NCBI GenBank assembly: GCA_035702665.1
Contig: DASSQD010000071.1
Coordinates: forward strand, 1 to 21,852
Length of the DNA: 21,852 nt
Direction of reading: 5' to 3'
From: VBDM01 sp035702665
Lineage (GTDB): Bacteria > Pseudomonadota > Gammaproteobacteria > Burkholderiales > SG8-39
Shown here: in pieces, positions 7,132 through 14,442 of the stretch
How the letters are laid out: each line of letters begins with the position of its first letter
How positions within the stretch are numbered: position 1 is the stretch's first letter
Made by a program: the position numbers and the translations under genes
The notes under the pieces: model-generated
What the model was told of the DNA's origin: nothing
What the model saw: only the letters and a program-made list of their open reading frames with translations
The model's database searches: none

Positions 7132-8637
7132 ATGGAAGCCATTGTCACCAATCTGGGGATCGGGTTCGGCGTCGCGCTCTCGGTCCAGAATCTTCTCTAC
7201 TGCTTGCTTGGCGTTCTGCTGGGCACGCTGATCGGGGTTCTGCCTGGGATCGGACCGGTCGCGACGATCGCGATGCTGCTGCCGGTGACGTTCACGCTGA
7301 ATCCGACCTCCGCGCTGATCATGCTCGCGGGAATCTACTACGGCGCGCAGTATGGCGGCTCGACCACGGCCATCCTCGTCAACATACCGGGCGAGTCCTC
7401 CTCGGTCGTGACCTGCTTGGACGGCTACCAGATGGCGCGCCAGGGGCGGGCGGGACCGGCGCTGGGCATAGCCGCGATCGGCTCGTTCTTCGCCGGCTGC
7501 GTGTCCACCTGCGTGATTGCCCTGTTCGCCCCTCCGCTCGCCGAGGTCGCGCTGAAGTTCGGTCCGGCGGAGTATTTTTCGCTGATGGTGCTCGGCCTGG
7601 TCGCGGCGACGGTGCTTGCGCACGGCTCGCTCCTCAAGGCGATCGCGATGGTGATCTTCGGCCTGCTCCTCGGGCTCGTCGGCACCGACGTCAACTCGGG
7701 CGTCGCGCGCTTCAGCTTCGGCGTATCCGAGCTCTCGGACGGCATCGGCTTCGTTTCGGTCGCGATGGGTGTGTTCGGCTTCGCCGAGATCATCGCCAAC
7801 CTCGAGCAGAAGGAAAAGCGCGAGATCTTCACCAAGAAGGTGACCAACCTGCTGCCGACGCTGCAGGACTTCAAGGACTCCTGGGCGTCGATCCTGCGCG
7901 GCACCGCGCTCGGCGCGGCGCTCGGCATCCTGCCGGGGGGCGGGGCGCTGCTCGCGTCGTTCGCCGCCTATACGCTCGAGAAGAAGGTCTCGAAGAACTC
8001 GGCGATGTTCGGCAAGGGCGCGATCCAGGGCGTGGCCGCGCCCGAGTCGGCGAACAACGCCGGCGCGCAAACCTCGTTCATTCCCCTGCTGACGCTCGGC
8101 ATTCCGTCGAATCCCGTGATGGCGCTGATGATCGGCGCGATGATGATCCAGGGCATCGCGCCCGGCCCGCAGGTCATGACCGAGCGCCCGCAGCTCTTCT
8201 GGGGAATGATCGCGTCGATGTGGGTGGGCAACCTGATGCTCGTCGTCCTCAACCTTCCCATGATCGGCATGTGGATCAAGCTGCTCACGGTGCCTTACCG
8301 GCTGCTCTATCCCTCGATCCTGGTGTTCTGCTGCATCGGCGTGTACAGCATCTCGAACAGCCCCTTCGACGTGATGCAGACCGCGGTGTTCGGCGTGGTG
8401 GGGTTCGTGTTCACGAAGCTCGAGTGCGAGCCGGCGCCGCTGATCCTCGGATTCATCCTCGGGCCGCTCATGGAGGAGAACCTGCGCCGCGCCATGCTGC
8501 TGTCTCGCGGGGACCCGCTGGTATTCTTCCAGCGCCCGATCAGCCTGGCCATGCTGATCGTCGCCGGCTTCCTGCTCGCGATCGTCCTGGCGCCCGCGGT
8601 TCGCAAGAAGCGCGAGGAGGCTTTCGTCGAAGCCTGA
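7132..8637 (+). CDS. tctA: Tripartite tricarboxylate transporter, large membrane subunit TctA
   Basis: The large channel-forming subunit of the TTT importer, 501 residues with about 11-12 membrane segments. The hallmark N-terminal repeat is clear: GTLIGVLPGIGPVATIAMLL (about 31-50), then YYGAQYGGSTTAILVNIPGE, then DGYQMARQGRAGPALGIAAI. The mirrored second half contains RGTALGAALGILPGGGALLA, the conserved APESANNAGAQTSFIPLLTLG and a run of GPQVM. Start at ATG 7132, immediately after tctB. Unlike the classic tctCBA operon no tctC follows: the transcript ends at a strong hairpin (8660-8688) and the next gene is on the other strand. The required binding protein is presumably encoded elsewhere, as is common in Burkholderiales with many orphan TctC proteins. 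Confidence 0.95.
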   Translation: MEAIVTNLGIGFGVALSVQNLLYCLLGVLLGTLIGVLPGIGPVATIAMLLPVTFTLNPTSALIMLAGIYYGAQYGGSTTAILVNIPGESSSVVTCLDGYQMARQGRAGPALGIAAIGSFFAGCVSTCVIALFAPPLAEVALKFGPAEYFSLMVLGLVAATVLAHGSLLKAIAMVIFGLLLGLVGTDVNSGVARFSFGVSELSDGIGFVSVAMGVFGFAEIIANLEQKEKREIFTKKVTNLLPTLQDFKDSWASILRGTALGAALGILPGGGALLASFAAYTLEKKVSKNSAMFGKGAIQGVAAPESANNAGAQTSFIPLLTLGIPSNPVMALMIGAMMIQGIAPGPQVMTERPQLFWGMIASMWVGNLMLVVLNLPMIGMWIKLLTVPYRLLYPSILVFCCIGVYSISNSPFDVMQTAVFGVVGFVFTKLECEPAPLILGFILGPLMEENLRRAMLLSRGDPLVFFQRPISLAMLIVAGFLLAIVLAPAVRKKREEAFVEA

Positions 8638-8659
8638 GAATTCGGAGCTCTGCCTCGGC

Positions 8660-8688
8660 AAAGGCCCGCGCGCGGGCCTTTCGTTTTC
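8660..8688 (+). terminator. Intrinsic terminator after tctA
   Basis: A perfect 22-base palindrome (AAAGGCCCGCG and its complement, 8660-8681) is followed by TCGTTTT. It ends the tctBA transcript. Read on the - strand it also follows the cobalamin adenosyltransferase stop, with a shorter T-tract, so it may act in both directions. Confidence 0.85.
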
Positions 8689-9239
8689 TAGCGGTTCTTG
8701 CCCTGCTCCCACAGCACGTCGCCGCGTCCGCCCTCGCGATTAAGGACGCGCCCGAGGACGAACAGCAGGTCCGAAAGGCGATTCAGGTAGACCCTTCCGG
8801 GGTCGGCGACCTTTTCCGAGGAGGACAGCGCGACGAGCGAGCGCTCGGCGCGCCGGCACACGGTGCGCGCAAGATGCGCCAATGCGGCGGCGCGCGTCCC
8901 GCCCGGGAGGATGAATTCCTTCAGCCGCGGCAAGCCGGAGTTCAACTCTTCCTGGAGCGTCTCGAGGCGGCTGATCTGGGCATCGCTCATCGTGGAGCGG
9001 CCGGGAATCGACACGTCTCCGCCGAGGTCGAACAGGTCGTGCTGGACGCTCTCGAGGCCCGCGCGGACCTTCTCGGGCATGGGCTCGGCGAGCAGCACGC
9101 CGATCGCCGAGTTGAGCTCGTCGATCTCGCCGAGCGCCGCCACCCGGGGACTGTCCTTCCGCACGCGGGAGCCGTCACCCAGGCCGGTGTCGCCGCCGTC
9201 GCCGGTGCGAGTCGTGATCTTGGAGAGACGGTGGCCCAT
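8688..9239 (-). CDS. pduO: ATP:cob(I)alamin adenosyltransferase, PduO type
   Basis: Transfers the adenosyl group of ATP to cob(I)alamin to make adenosylcobalamin, in the cytoplasm, typically as a trimer. It has 183 residues from ATG 9239. The N-terminal ATP-binding motif TRTGDGGDTGLGDGSR (10-25) is followed by DSPRVAALGEIDELNSAIG. The C-terminal half has CRRAERSLVAL and YLNRLSDLLFVLGR, all signatures of the PduO/MMAB class and not the CobA/BtuR class. An in-frame GTG at 9266 would add nine residues without conservation. No Shine-Dalgarno sequence precedes ATG 9239. No B12-dependent enzyme or cobalamin riboswitch is next to it, so it is probably a housekeeping copy. It is divergent from the ACT-domain gene with 47 bases between. 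Confidence 0.93.
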   Translation of the reverse strand: MGHRLSKITTRTGDGGDTGLGDGSRVRKDSPRVAALGEIDELNSAIGVLLAEPMPEKVRAGLESVQHDLFDLGGDVSIPGRSTMSDAQISRLETLQEELNSGLPRLKEFILPGGTRAAALAHLARTVCRRAERSLVALSSSEKVADPGRVYLNRLSDLLFVLGRVLNREGGRGDVLWEQGKNR

Positions 9240-9250
9240 GGGCGTATCAT
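9220..9250 (+). promoter_or_regulatory. Weak candidate promoter of the ACT-domain gene
   Basis: TATCAT (9245-9250) is a good -10. TTGGAG (9220-9225) is an imperfect -35 with a long 19-base spacer, inside the first codons of the divergent gene. It would give a leader of about 30 bases containing the AGGAGG ribosome site. Confidence 0.27.
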
Positions 9251-9286
9251 GGCGCAGACCGATCACCTACGCAAAAAGGAGGGGCC

Positions 9287-9691
9287 ATGATCCGCAAAGT
9301 CGTCTATTTCTCGATGCAGGTGCCGAACCGGCCCGGCGTGGGCCTGCAGATGTTGAAGGCGATCGCAAAGGGCAAGCAGAACCTGCTCGCGTTCACGGGC
9401 TTCCCCAACGGCGCCAAGGCGCAGGTCGATTTCGTGCCGGCGAGGCCGGCCGAGTTCGCCCGCGGCGCGAAGAAGGCCGGCGTCAAGCTCGGCAAGAAGA
9501 AAACCGCGTTCCTCCTTCAGGGCGAGGACCGGGTCGGCGCTCTGGTGCGCGTCCTCGACAGGCTCGCCGAGGCGAGGATCAACATGGTCGCGATGGACGC
9601 GGTGACCGCGGGCGGCCGCCGCTTCGGCGCGATCTTCTGGGTCAAGCCCAAGGATGTCGCGCGCGCGTCGCGCTTGCTCGGCGCGAGGTGA
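9287..9691 (+). CDS. Tandem ACT-domain protein
   Basis: A 134-residue cytoplasmic protein made only of two ACT-like modules. The first spans about residues 3-60, with VPNRPGVGLQMLKAI and, after it, LLAFTGFPNGAKAQVDFVP. The second spans about 72-130, with the typical EDRVGALVRVLDRLAEARINM and the closing strand RRFGAIFWVKP. ACT modules bind amino acids or other small ligands and usually regulate a partner enzyme or regulator. No catalytic domain is attached. ATG 9287 has a strong AAAGGAGG upstream, so it is well translated. The ligand and partner are not evident: neighbours are cobalamin adenosyltransferase (divergent) and a non-coding stretch. The domain call is good; the function is unknown. 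Confidence 0.8.
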   Translation: MIRKVVYFSMQVPNRPGVGLQMLKAIAKGKQNLLAFTGFPNGAKAQVDFVPARPAEFARGAKKAGVKLGKKKTAFLLQGEDRVGALVRVLDRLAEARINMVAMDAVTAGGRRFGAIFWVKPKDVARASRLLGAR

Positions 9692-9704
9692 CGGAAAGGG
9701 CGCC

Positions 9705-9839
9705 CTAGCGCAGGCGGATACTCGTGAGCCCGCCCCACAGGGGGGACACGAGGACGTCCGCAACCGTCCAGGCGAGAACCAGGACGCCGACTACGGCGAC
9801 GAGGTACTCAGCGACTTCGATCCAGAGATGACGGTCCAC
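9705..9839 (-). CDS. Possible 44-residue single-span membrane peptide
   Basis: An open frame from GTG 9839 to a TAG at 9705-9707 encodes 44 residues with one clear hydrophobic helix (YLVAVVGVLVLAWTVADVLV) and an RLR end. Third codon positions are mostly G or C, as in neighbouring real genes. The 29 codons further upstream in the same frame (to GTG 9926) lack this bias, which favours the shorter form. No good Shine-Dalgarno sequence is visible. TACTAT about 32 bases upstream on the same strand could be a -10. I do not recognise a family. It may be a real small membrane protein or a chance frame. Confidence 0.35.
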   Translation of the reverse strand: MDRHLWIEVAEYLVAVVGVLVLAWTVADVLVSPLWGGLTSIRLR

Positions 9840-9857
9840 GGGAATCGGCCAAGCTCG

Positions 9858-9876
9858 ACTATGCTTGCAGCATAGT
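9858..9876. repeat. 7-bp inverted repeat, 5-base loop
   Basis: ACTATGC (9858-9864) and GCATAGT (9870-9876) flank TTGCA in the 274-base gap between the ACT gene and the GDSL gene. It lies just upstream of the possible small - strand ORF and could be an operator. The rest of 9877-9965 shows a CCCTTACGGG palindrome (9946-9955) and nothing else I can name. Confidence 0.4.
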
Positions 9877-9965
9877 ACGGGGAGCGCGTGAAGGAAAGAT
9901 GAATACTTCCTCGTTCTCCCGAGCACCTTCGCGGTGTCAGGTAAACCCTTACGGGAGTGAAGCGG

Positions 9966-10565
9966 CTATACGGCTCCGCTCTTCCTCAGCAGCGCGGCGA
10001 CCGCCTCGGCGAGGCGCGCATACCCCGCGGCGTTCGGGTGCACCAGGTCCGACTTGAGCGCGTTGTCGGTGAGAATCTTCCTGAGCGCGGATTCCTCGTT
10101 CGGCACCGCGAACTCTTTCGCGACGCTCGCGTAGAACTCCGCCGGCGAGGGCAGCAGGCCGGGCTTCGGCACGGCGATCAGCACGACCTGTGCGCCGTGC
10201 GTCTTGACCACGCGGATCATCGCGCGCAGGTTCTCCGCCGCCTGCGCCTCGCCGAGCTTCCGCAGGAAGTCGTTGCCGCCCTCGCACAGGATCACGAGCT
10301 GGGGCTTCGATTCCTCGATGACCCCGGCCAGCCTCGCCAGGCCCTCGGCGCTCGTCTCCCCGGGAACTCCCGAGGAGACGACCTTGCGCCCGATGAGCGC
10401 CTCGAGCCGCGCCGGATAGCTCTCGCCGGGGTTCGCTCCGGTGCCGGACGTGAGGCTGTCGCCGAAAGCGAGCACGACGGCGTCGGGAGCGAGCCGCGCG
10501 AGCCTGGGCTGGCCGCCGCCGCAGGCGGCGAGGAGCGCGAGCGCAACGAACGCGGCGCGGCGCAT
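9966..10565 (-). CDS. GDSL-type esterase/lipase lipoprotein (TesA-like)
   Basis: A 199-residue SGNH hydrolase likely to cleave short esters or thioesters in the cell envelope. MRRAAFVALALLAAC is a lipoprotein signal with lipobox L12-A-A-C15. Block I is FGDSLTSGTG with nucleophile S37, block II is around GVPGET (67), block III is EGGND with N98, and block V is D173-L-V-H176-P-N, supplying the Asp and His of the triad. Size and order match TesA/arylesterases. Its ATG (10563-10565) overlaps the SulP stop (TGATG), so the two genes are translationally coupled. A much longer frame continues upstream through the SulP and MFS region, but that is antisense or out-of-frame readthrough and not a fusion. 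The family is secure; the substrate is unknown. Confidence 0.9.
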   Translation of the reverse strand: MRRAAFVALALLAACGGGQPRLARLAPDAVVLAFGDSLTSGTGANPGESYPARLEALIGRKVVSSGVPGETSAEGLARLAGVIEESKPQLVILCEGGNDFLRKLGEAQAAENLRAMIRVVKTHGAQVVLIAVPKPGLLPSPAEFYASVAKEFAVPNEESALRKILTDNALKSDLVHPNAAGYARLAEAVAALLRKSGAV

Positions 10566-12340
10566 CACGCGTCGGGAGGCTTGGGCACGCTCGCGCATTC
10601 TTCGAAGATGCGCGCGCGGCAGCTCGCGCAGATCGAGCGGTCGAGGCGGGTGAACACCCCGCCGATCGCTTCGCGCTTTCCGCGGAAGAGGTTCTCCCGG
10701 CCGATGTCGGCGATGTAGCCGCCGCTCTCGAAGAGATCCTCGACGGGGGCTCTCAGGCTGTAGAAATAAAGTTGCCCGCCGAGCCCCCGGCGCCGTTGCG
10801 CCTCCTGGACGAGCAGCTCCGCGCCCGCCATGTCGACGAAGTTGATGCTCTTCGACATGAGCAGCAGATGCTTCTGTCCGGGGTTGTGCTCGCGCAGCGT
10901 GTCGAAGTGCCGCTCGACGTGATTGACCGCACCGAAGTAGATCGGGCCCTCGATGCGCAGGATCTTGAGCTGCGGACATTCGATCAGGCCGTCCTCGATC
11001 TCCGTCATCTTGCGTTCGGTGTGGCGCGGATCGGGCACGAGGCTCCGCATGATCGGGTGGGAGGTTCGGTTGAGATAGAGCACGAGAGAGACGAGCACGC
11101 CCACGAGAAACGCGAACTCCAGATCGAGCAGCAAGGTCGCGAAGAAGGTCACCGCCAGCACGGCGCTTTCGCCGGGGCTGGTGGAGAGGATCTTGCGGAT
11201 GCGCGGCAGATCGATCAGGTTCCAGGCAACGAGGAACAGCAGGCCCGAGACGACCGCGATCGGCATATGGGCCATCAGGGGCGCGACCGCGAGGAGCACG
11301 ATCACCAGCAGCAGCGAGGCGAACATCGCCGCCATTGGCGTTCTCGCGCCCGCGTCGTAGTTGATGCCGCAGCGGTTGACGGAGGCGCTCGTCGGGAAGC
11401 CCGAAAAGAACGCCGCAGCCACGTTCGCGAGCCCTTGCGCGATGAACTCCTGGTTGTTGTCGAGGCGTTGCCCCGACTTCAGCGCGATGGCGTGCGCAAT
11501 CGACAGTGCCTGCGTGAGCGAAACGAGCGTCACGGCGACGGCCCCCGGCAGAAGGCTTTGCAGGGTCGAGGCGGAGATCGGGGGATGCGAGAGCGGCGGC
11601 AGCGCGCCAGGAAGGGGACCGAGAGTCCTCAGGCCCGTGTGCTCCGTCCCCAGTGCCTGGTTGAGGAAGAAGGCAGCGATACTGCCCAATACCATCGCCG
11701 TCAGCATCGGCGGAATTTTCGGCAGCGCGCGGTGCGAGAAGGCGCCGATCGCGACCGTTGCCGTCGCCACCAGCGCGACCCAGGGCCGGGTGTCGCCGAG
11801 GCGCCTGAGCGTACCGGTCACCAGCTCGGTGAAAGGGGCGGCCGGCAACGCGATGCCGAGAACATTGCCGAACTGGCTCGCGAAGATCAGCACGCCGAGC
11901 GCGGCGGTGAAGCCGACGACGACCGATCTCGACATGAAATTCACCAGCGTCCCGAATCCGAGCAACCCCAGCGCCAGCATGATCGCGCCGGACATGAGCG
12001 CGAGCGTGAGCGTGAGCCCGATGTACTGCGGCGTCATGGGGGTCGCCAGCGGGCTCAGCACGGCGAACACCATCAGCGACACGGCGTTGGTGGGGCCGGC
12101 GACGGCATGCAGAGACGAACCGAAGAGCGCGGCGATGAACGTGGGCACCATCGCGCAATAAAGGCCGTATTCGGGAGGAAGGCCGGCGAGCGCGGCGAAC
12201 GCCACGCCCTGCGGCAGCACCACGATCGCGCCGATCAGGCCGGCGAGCGCGTCCGCCTTGAGCGTTCCCGCGTCCACCAGACGCCACCATCTCAGCGGCG
12301 GCAGCAAGCGATGCAACAGCGGGGTGTTCGGGGGCGTCAC
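10565..12340 (-). CDS. SulP/SLC26-family anion transporter with STAS domain
   Basis: A 591-residue inner-membrane anion transporter (sulfate, bicarbonate or dicarboxylate are known SulP substrates). Residues about 22-420 form the 14-segment core, beginning LKADALAGLIGAIVVLPQGV and AALAGLPPEYGLYCAMVPTF, with SMVF-type repeats and QGLANVAAAFFSGFPTSASV, a SulP signature. Residues about 445-555 are a cytoplasmic STAS domain (LKILRIEGPIYFGAVNHVE, then SKSINFVDMAGAELL). After the STAS domain a short tail carries C571-x2-C574-x7-C582. The start is GTG 12340, with poor Shine-Dalgarno. It is divergent from the MFS gene (91-base gap) and overlaps the downstream esterase gene by one base. The family call is firm; the substrate is not predictable. 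Confidence 0.93.
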   Translation of the reverse strand: MTPPNTPLLHRLLPPLRWWRLVDAGTLKADALAGLIGAIVVLPQGVAFAALAGLPPEYGLYCAMVPTFIAALFGSSLHAVAGPTNAVSLMVFAVLSPLATPMTPQYIGLTLTLALMSGAIMLALGLLGFGTLVNFMSRSVVVGFTAALGVLIFASQFGNVLGIALPAAPFTELVTGTLRRLGDTRPWVALVATATVAIGAFSHRALPKIPPMLTAMVLGSIAAFFLNQALGTEHTGLRTLGPLPGALPPLSHPPISASTLQSLLPGAVAVTLVSLTQALSIAHAIALKSGQRLDNNQEFIAQGLANVAAAFFSGFPTSASVNRCGINYDAGARTPMAAMFASLLLVIVLLAVAPLMAHMPIAVVSGLLFLVAWNLIDLPRIRKILSTSPGESAVLAVTFFATLLLDLEFAFLVGVLVSLVLYLNRTSHPIMRSLVPDPRHTERKMTEIEDGLIECPQLKILRIEGPIYFGAVNHVERHFDTLREHNPGQKHLLLMSKSINFVDMAGAELLVQEAQRRRGLGGQLYFYSLRAPVEDLFESGGYIADIGRENLFRGKREAIGGVFTRLDRSICASCRARIFEECASVPKPPDA

Positions 12341-12431
12341 GAGAGGCGGGAACGGAAATGTCTATAGTATCAAACGGCGTCGCCGAGTCCCCGCGTGATA
12401 TCCTGTTGCGCTTTCCTGCTTCGAAACCCGC

Positions 12432-13643
12432 GTGCCCGATTTGCGCAAACCCGGCCCCACCCTCATGCTCGTCTGTGCGAGCGTGATCCTCACGCTCGCG
12501 CTCGGTACGCGGCACAGCTTCGGGCTGTTCCTCCAGCCGATGAGCATGGACAACGGCTGGGGGCGCGAGGTGTTCGGCTTTGCCGTCGCCCTGCAGAATC
12601 TGCTGTGGGGGATCACGCAGCCGTTCACCGGGATGCTCGCCGACCGTTTCGGTGCGCGGCGCGTGCTTTTCGCGGGAGGACTCGTGTACGCGCTCGGTCT
12701 TGTCCTCATGGCGAACTCGACCACCGCGCTCGGGCTGACGCTCGCGATCGGCATCTTCGTCGGCATCGGCATGAGCTGCACCACCTTCAATATCGTGTTC
12801 GGTGCGCTGGGACGCGCCTACACGTCGGAGAAGCGGAGCGTCGTGCTCGGCATTTCCAGCGCCGCGGGCTCGTTCGGCCAGTTCGCGTTGCTGCCTCTTG
12901 CGCTGGTCTTGATCACGGGCCTCGGCTGGTATTCGGCCCTTATCGCACTGTCGCTGCTCGTGGCCGTGGTGATACCCGCATCCTTGGGTGTAGCCGACGA
13001 GGGTTATCACGGCACGCTTGCCGCCCGAGCGGGCGCGTCGCTGAAGGACGCGCTCGCCGAGGCTTTCCGCCACAGGGGTTTCTGGCTGCTCGGCGCGGGC
13101 TACTTCGCCTGCGGCTTCCAGGTGGTTTTCATCGGCACGCACTTTCCGGCGTTCCTCATGGACCAGGGACTCTCCGCCCGCGACGGGACCGTCTGCCTTT
13201 CGCTCATAGGTCTGTTCAACATCTTCGGCTCGTACCTCGCGGGGCAGCTCGGCGCCCGATTCTCCAAGACCTACCTGCTCTCCGGCCTGTACGCCATGCG
13301 CGGGGTCGCGATCGTGGCGCTGATCTCCTTGCCGGTGACGCCGCTGTCGGCCTACGCATTTGCCGCGACCATGGGCTTCTTCTGGCTGGGCACGGTGCCG
13401 CTCACCAACGGCGTGGTCGCGGGCATCTTCGGCGTCAAGCATCTCGCCATGCTCTCGGGGTTCGTTTTCTTCTTCCACCAGCTCGGCAGCTTCTTCGGGG
13501 GCTGGCTCGGCGGCTACGTCTTCGACCACACCGGGTCCTACCAGACCGTGTGGCTGATCGCGATCGCCCTGTCGGTGATCTCGGTGATCGTCAACCTTCC
13601 GATCGACGAGCGGCCGGTGGCCCGCGAGCCCGCGCCCGCCTGA
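12432..13643 (+). CDS. MFS transporter, first gene of the glycolate operon
   Basis: A 403-residue major facilitator protein with 12 membrane segments. The loop 2-3 motif is GMLADRFGARRVLFAGGLVY (about residues 72-91), and RHSFGLFLQPMSMDNGW at the end of TM1 resembles carboxylate/oxalate-formate-antiporter-like MFS members. A central cytoplasmic loop (about 195-225) separates two six-helix halves. The start is GTG 12432; no strong Shine-Dalgarno precedes it, and ATG 12465 is the alternative. The stop is fused to the ribosome site of hyi (TGAGGAG), so it is co-transcribed with hyi-glcD-glcE-glcF. That context suggests uptake of glycolate, glyoxylate or a related 2-hydroxy acid, which is inference only. 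Confidence 0.88.
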   Translation: MPDLRKPGPTLMLVCASVILTLALGTRHSFGLFLQPMSMDNGWGREVFGFAVALQNLLWGITQPFTGMLADRFGARRVLFAGGLVYALGLVLMANSTTALGLTLAIGIFVGIGMSCTTFNIVFGALGRAYTSEKRSVVLGISSAAGSFGQFALLPLALVLITGLGWYSALIALSLLVAVVIPASLGVADEGYHGTLAARAGASLKDALAEAFRHRGFWLLGAGYFACGFQVVFIGTHFPAFLMDQGLSARDGTVCLSLIGLFNIFGSYLAGQLGARFSKTYLLSGLYAMRGVAIVALISLPVTPLSAYAFAATMGFFWLGTVPLTNGVVAGIFGVKHLAMLSGFVFFFHQLGSFFGGWLGGYVFDHTGSYQTVWLIAIALSVISVIVNLPIDERPVAREPAPA

Positions 13644-13656
13644 GGAGCTCTCGGTC

Positions 13657-14433
13657 GTGCCGAGGTTCAGCGCGAACATCAGCATGCTGTTCGGGGAGGT
13701 CGAATTCCCCGACCGCTTCGAAGCCGCGGCGCGCGCCGGGTTCGAGGCCGTCGAGATGCAGTTTCCCTACGCCTGGGACAAGCGGCGCCTGGCGCAAGCT
13801 GCCCGCCGCGCCGGAGTCGAGGTCGTGCTGATCAATATCCCGGCCGGGGACCCGCGGAAAGGCGATCGCGGCATCGCCTGCCTGCCCGACCGTGTGGCGG
13901 AGTTTCGCGAGGGAGTCGCGCGGGCGATCGACTACGCCGGGGCGCTGGGCTGCGGGCGGATGAACGGCCTCGCGGGCATCGCGCCGCCCGGCGCGGACCA
14001 TTCGGCGCTCAGGAGGACCTACGTGTCGAACTTGCGTTACGCAGCGAACGAGCTGGCGCGAGCGGGAATGACGCTACTGATCGAGCCGATCAGCACGCAC
14101 TCCGTACCGGGCTTCTTCCTGAATCGATCTGCGGACGCGCTCGCGCTGATCGAGGAGGCCGGCACGGGGAATCTCAAGGTCCAGTACGACCTCTACCACA
14201 TGCACGTCATGGGAGACGACCTTGCCGCTACGATCGCCGCGAACCTCGGCAGCATCGCGCACATGCAGGTCGCCGACGCGCCCGGACGTCACGAGCCCGG
14301 AAGCGGTGAGATCGATTTCCCGCCGCTCTTCGATCTCATCGACCGGCTCGGCTATCAAGGCTGGATCGGCGCCGAATACACACCCGCCGGAAACACCCTG
14401 GACGGCTTGGCGTGGGCCAAGGAATACTTGTAA
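13657..14433 (+). CDS. hyi: Hydroxypyruvate isomerase
   Basis: Interconverts hydroxypyruvate and tartronate semialdehyde (2-hydroxy-3-oxopropanoate) in glyoxylate assimilation. It has 258 residues, the normal length, and is a xylose-isomerase-like TIM barrel. FSANISMLFGEVEFPDRF opens the barrel. The metal/catalytic positions E143 (LIEPIS), D178 (QYDLYHMH), Q204 (HMQVADAPGRHEPG) and E240 (IGAEYTP) fit the family. GTG 13657 is preceded by GAGGAG with a nine-base spacer. It lies nine bases before glcD and after the MFS gene. Glyoxylate carboligase and tartronate semialdehyde reductase, the usual partners, are not in the window. Some related proteins are annotated only as 'TIM barrel', but sequence and context both favour Hyi. 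Confidence 0.92.
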   Translation: MPRFSANISMLFGEVEFPDRFEAAARAGFEAVEMQFPYAWDKRRLAQAARRAGVEVVLINIPAGDPRKGDRGIACLPDRVAEFREGVARAIDYAGALGCGRMNGLAGIAPPGADHSALRRTYVSNLRYAANELARAGMTLLIEPISTHSVPGFFLNRSADALALIEEAGTGNLKVQYDLYHMHVMGDDLAATIAANLGSIAHMQVADAPGRHEPGSGEIDFPPLFDLIDRLGYQGWIGAEYTPAGNTLDGLAWAKEYL

Positions 14434-14442
14434 GCTGCAACG

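Noticed and set aside
6334..8712. Long - strand open frame opposite tctB and tctA
   Set aside because: Its translation is dominated by R, E, H and Q without domains, and the + strand carries clear TctB and TctA; it is a GC-bias shadow.
6729..9290. Long + strand open frame across tctBA and the adenosyltransferase gene
   Set aside because: Its Arg-rich product is out of frame with tctB and tctA and antisense to pduO; no homology signal.
12341..12431. Divergent promoters between the SulP and MFS genes
   Set aside because: TATAGT (12363-12368), its TACTAT complement and TGATAT (12396-12401) look like -10 elements, but none has an acceptable -35 at 16-18 bases.
9966..13685. Very long - strand open frame (over 1200 codons) spanning the GDSL gene, SulP gene and MFS gene
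   Set aside because: Only its last 199 codons encode a recognisable protein. The rest is low-complexity Arg/Glu/Ala-rich translation antisense or out of frame to SulP, MFS and hyi, typical of GC-rich shadow frames.
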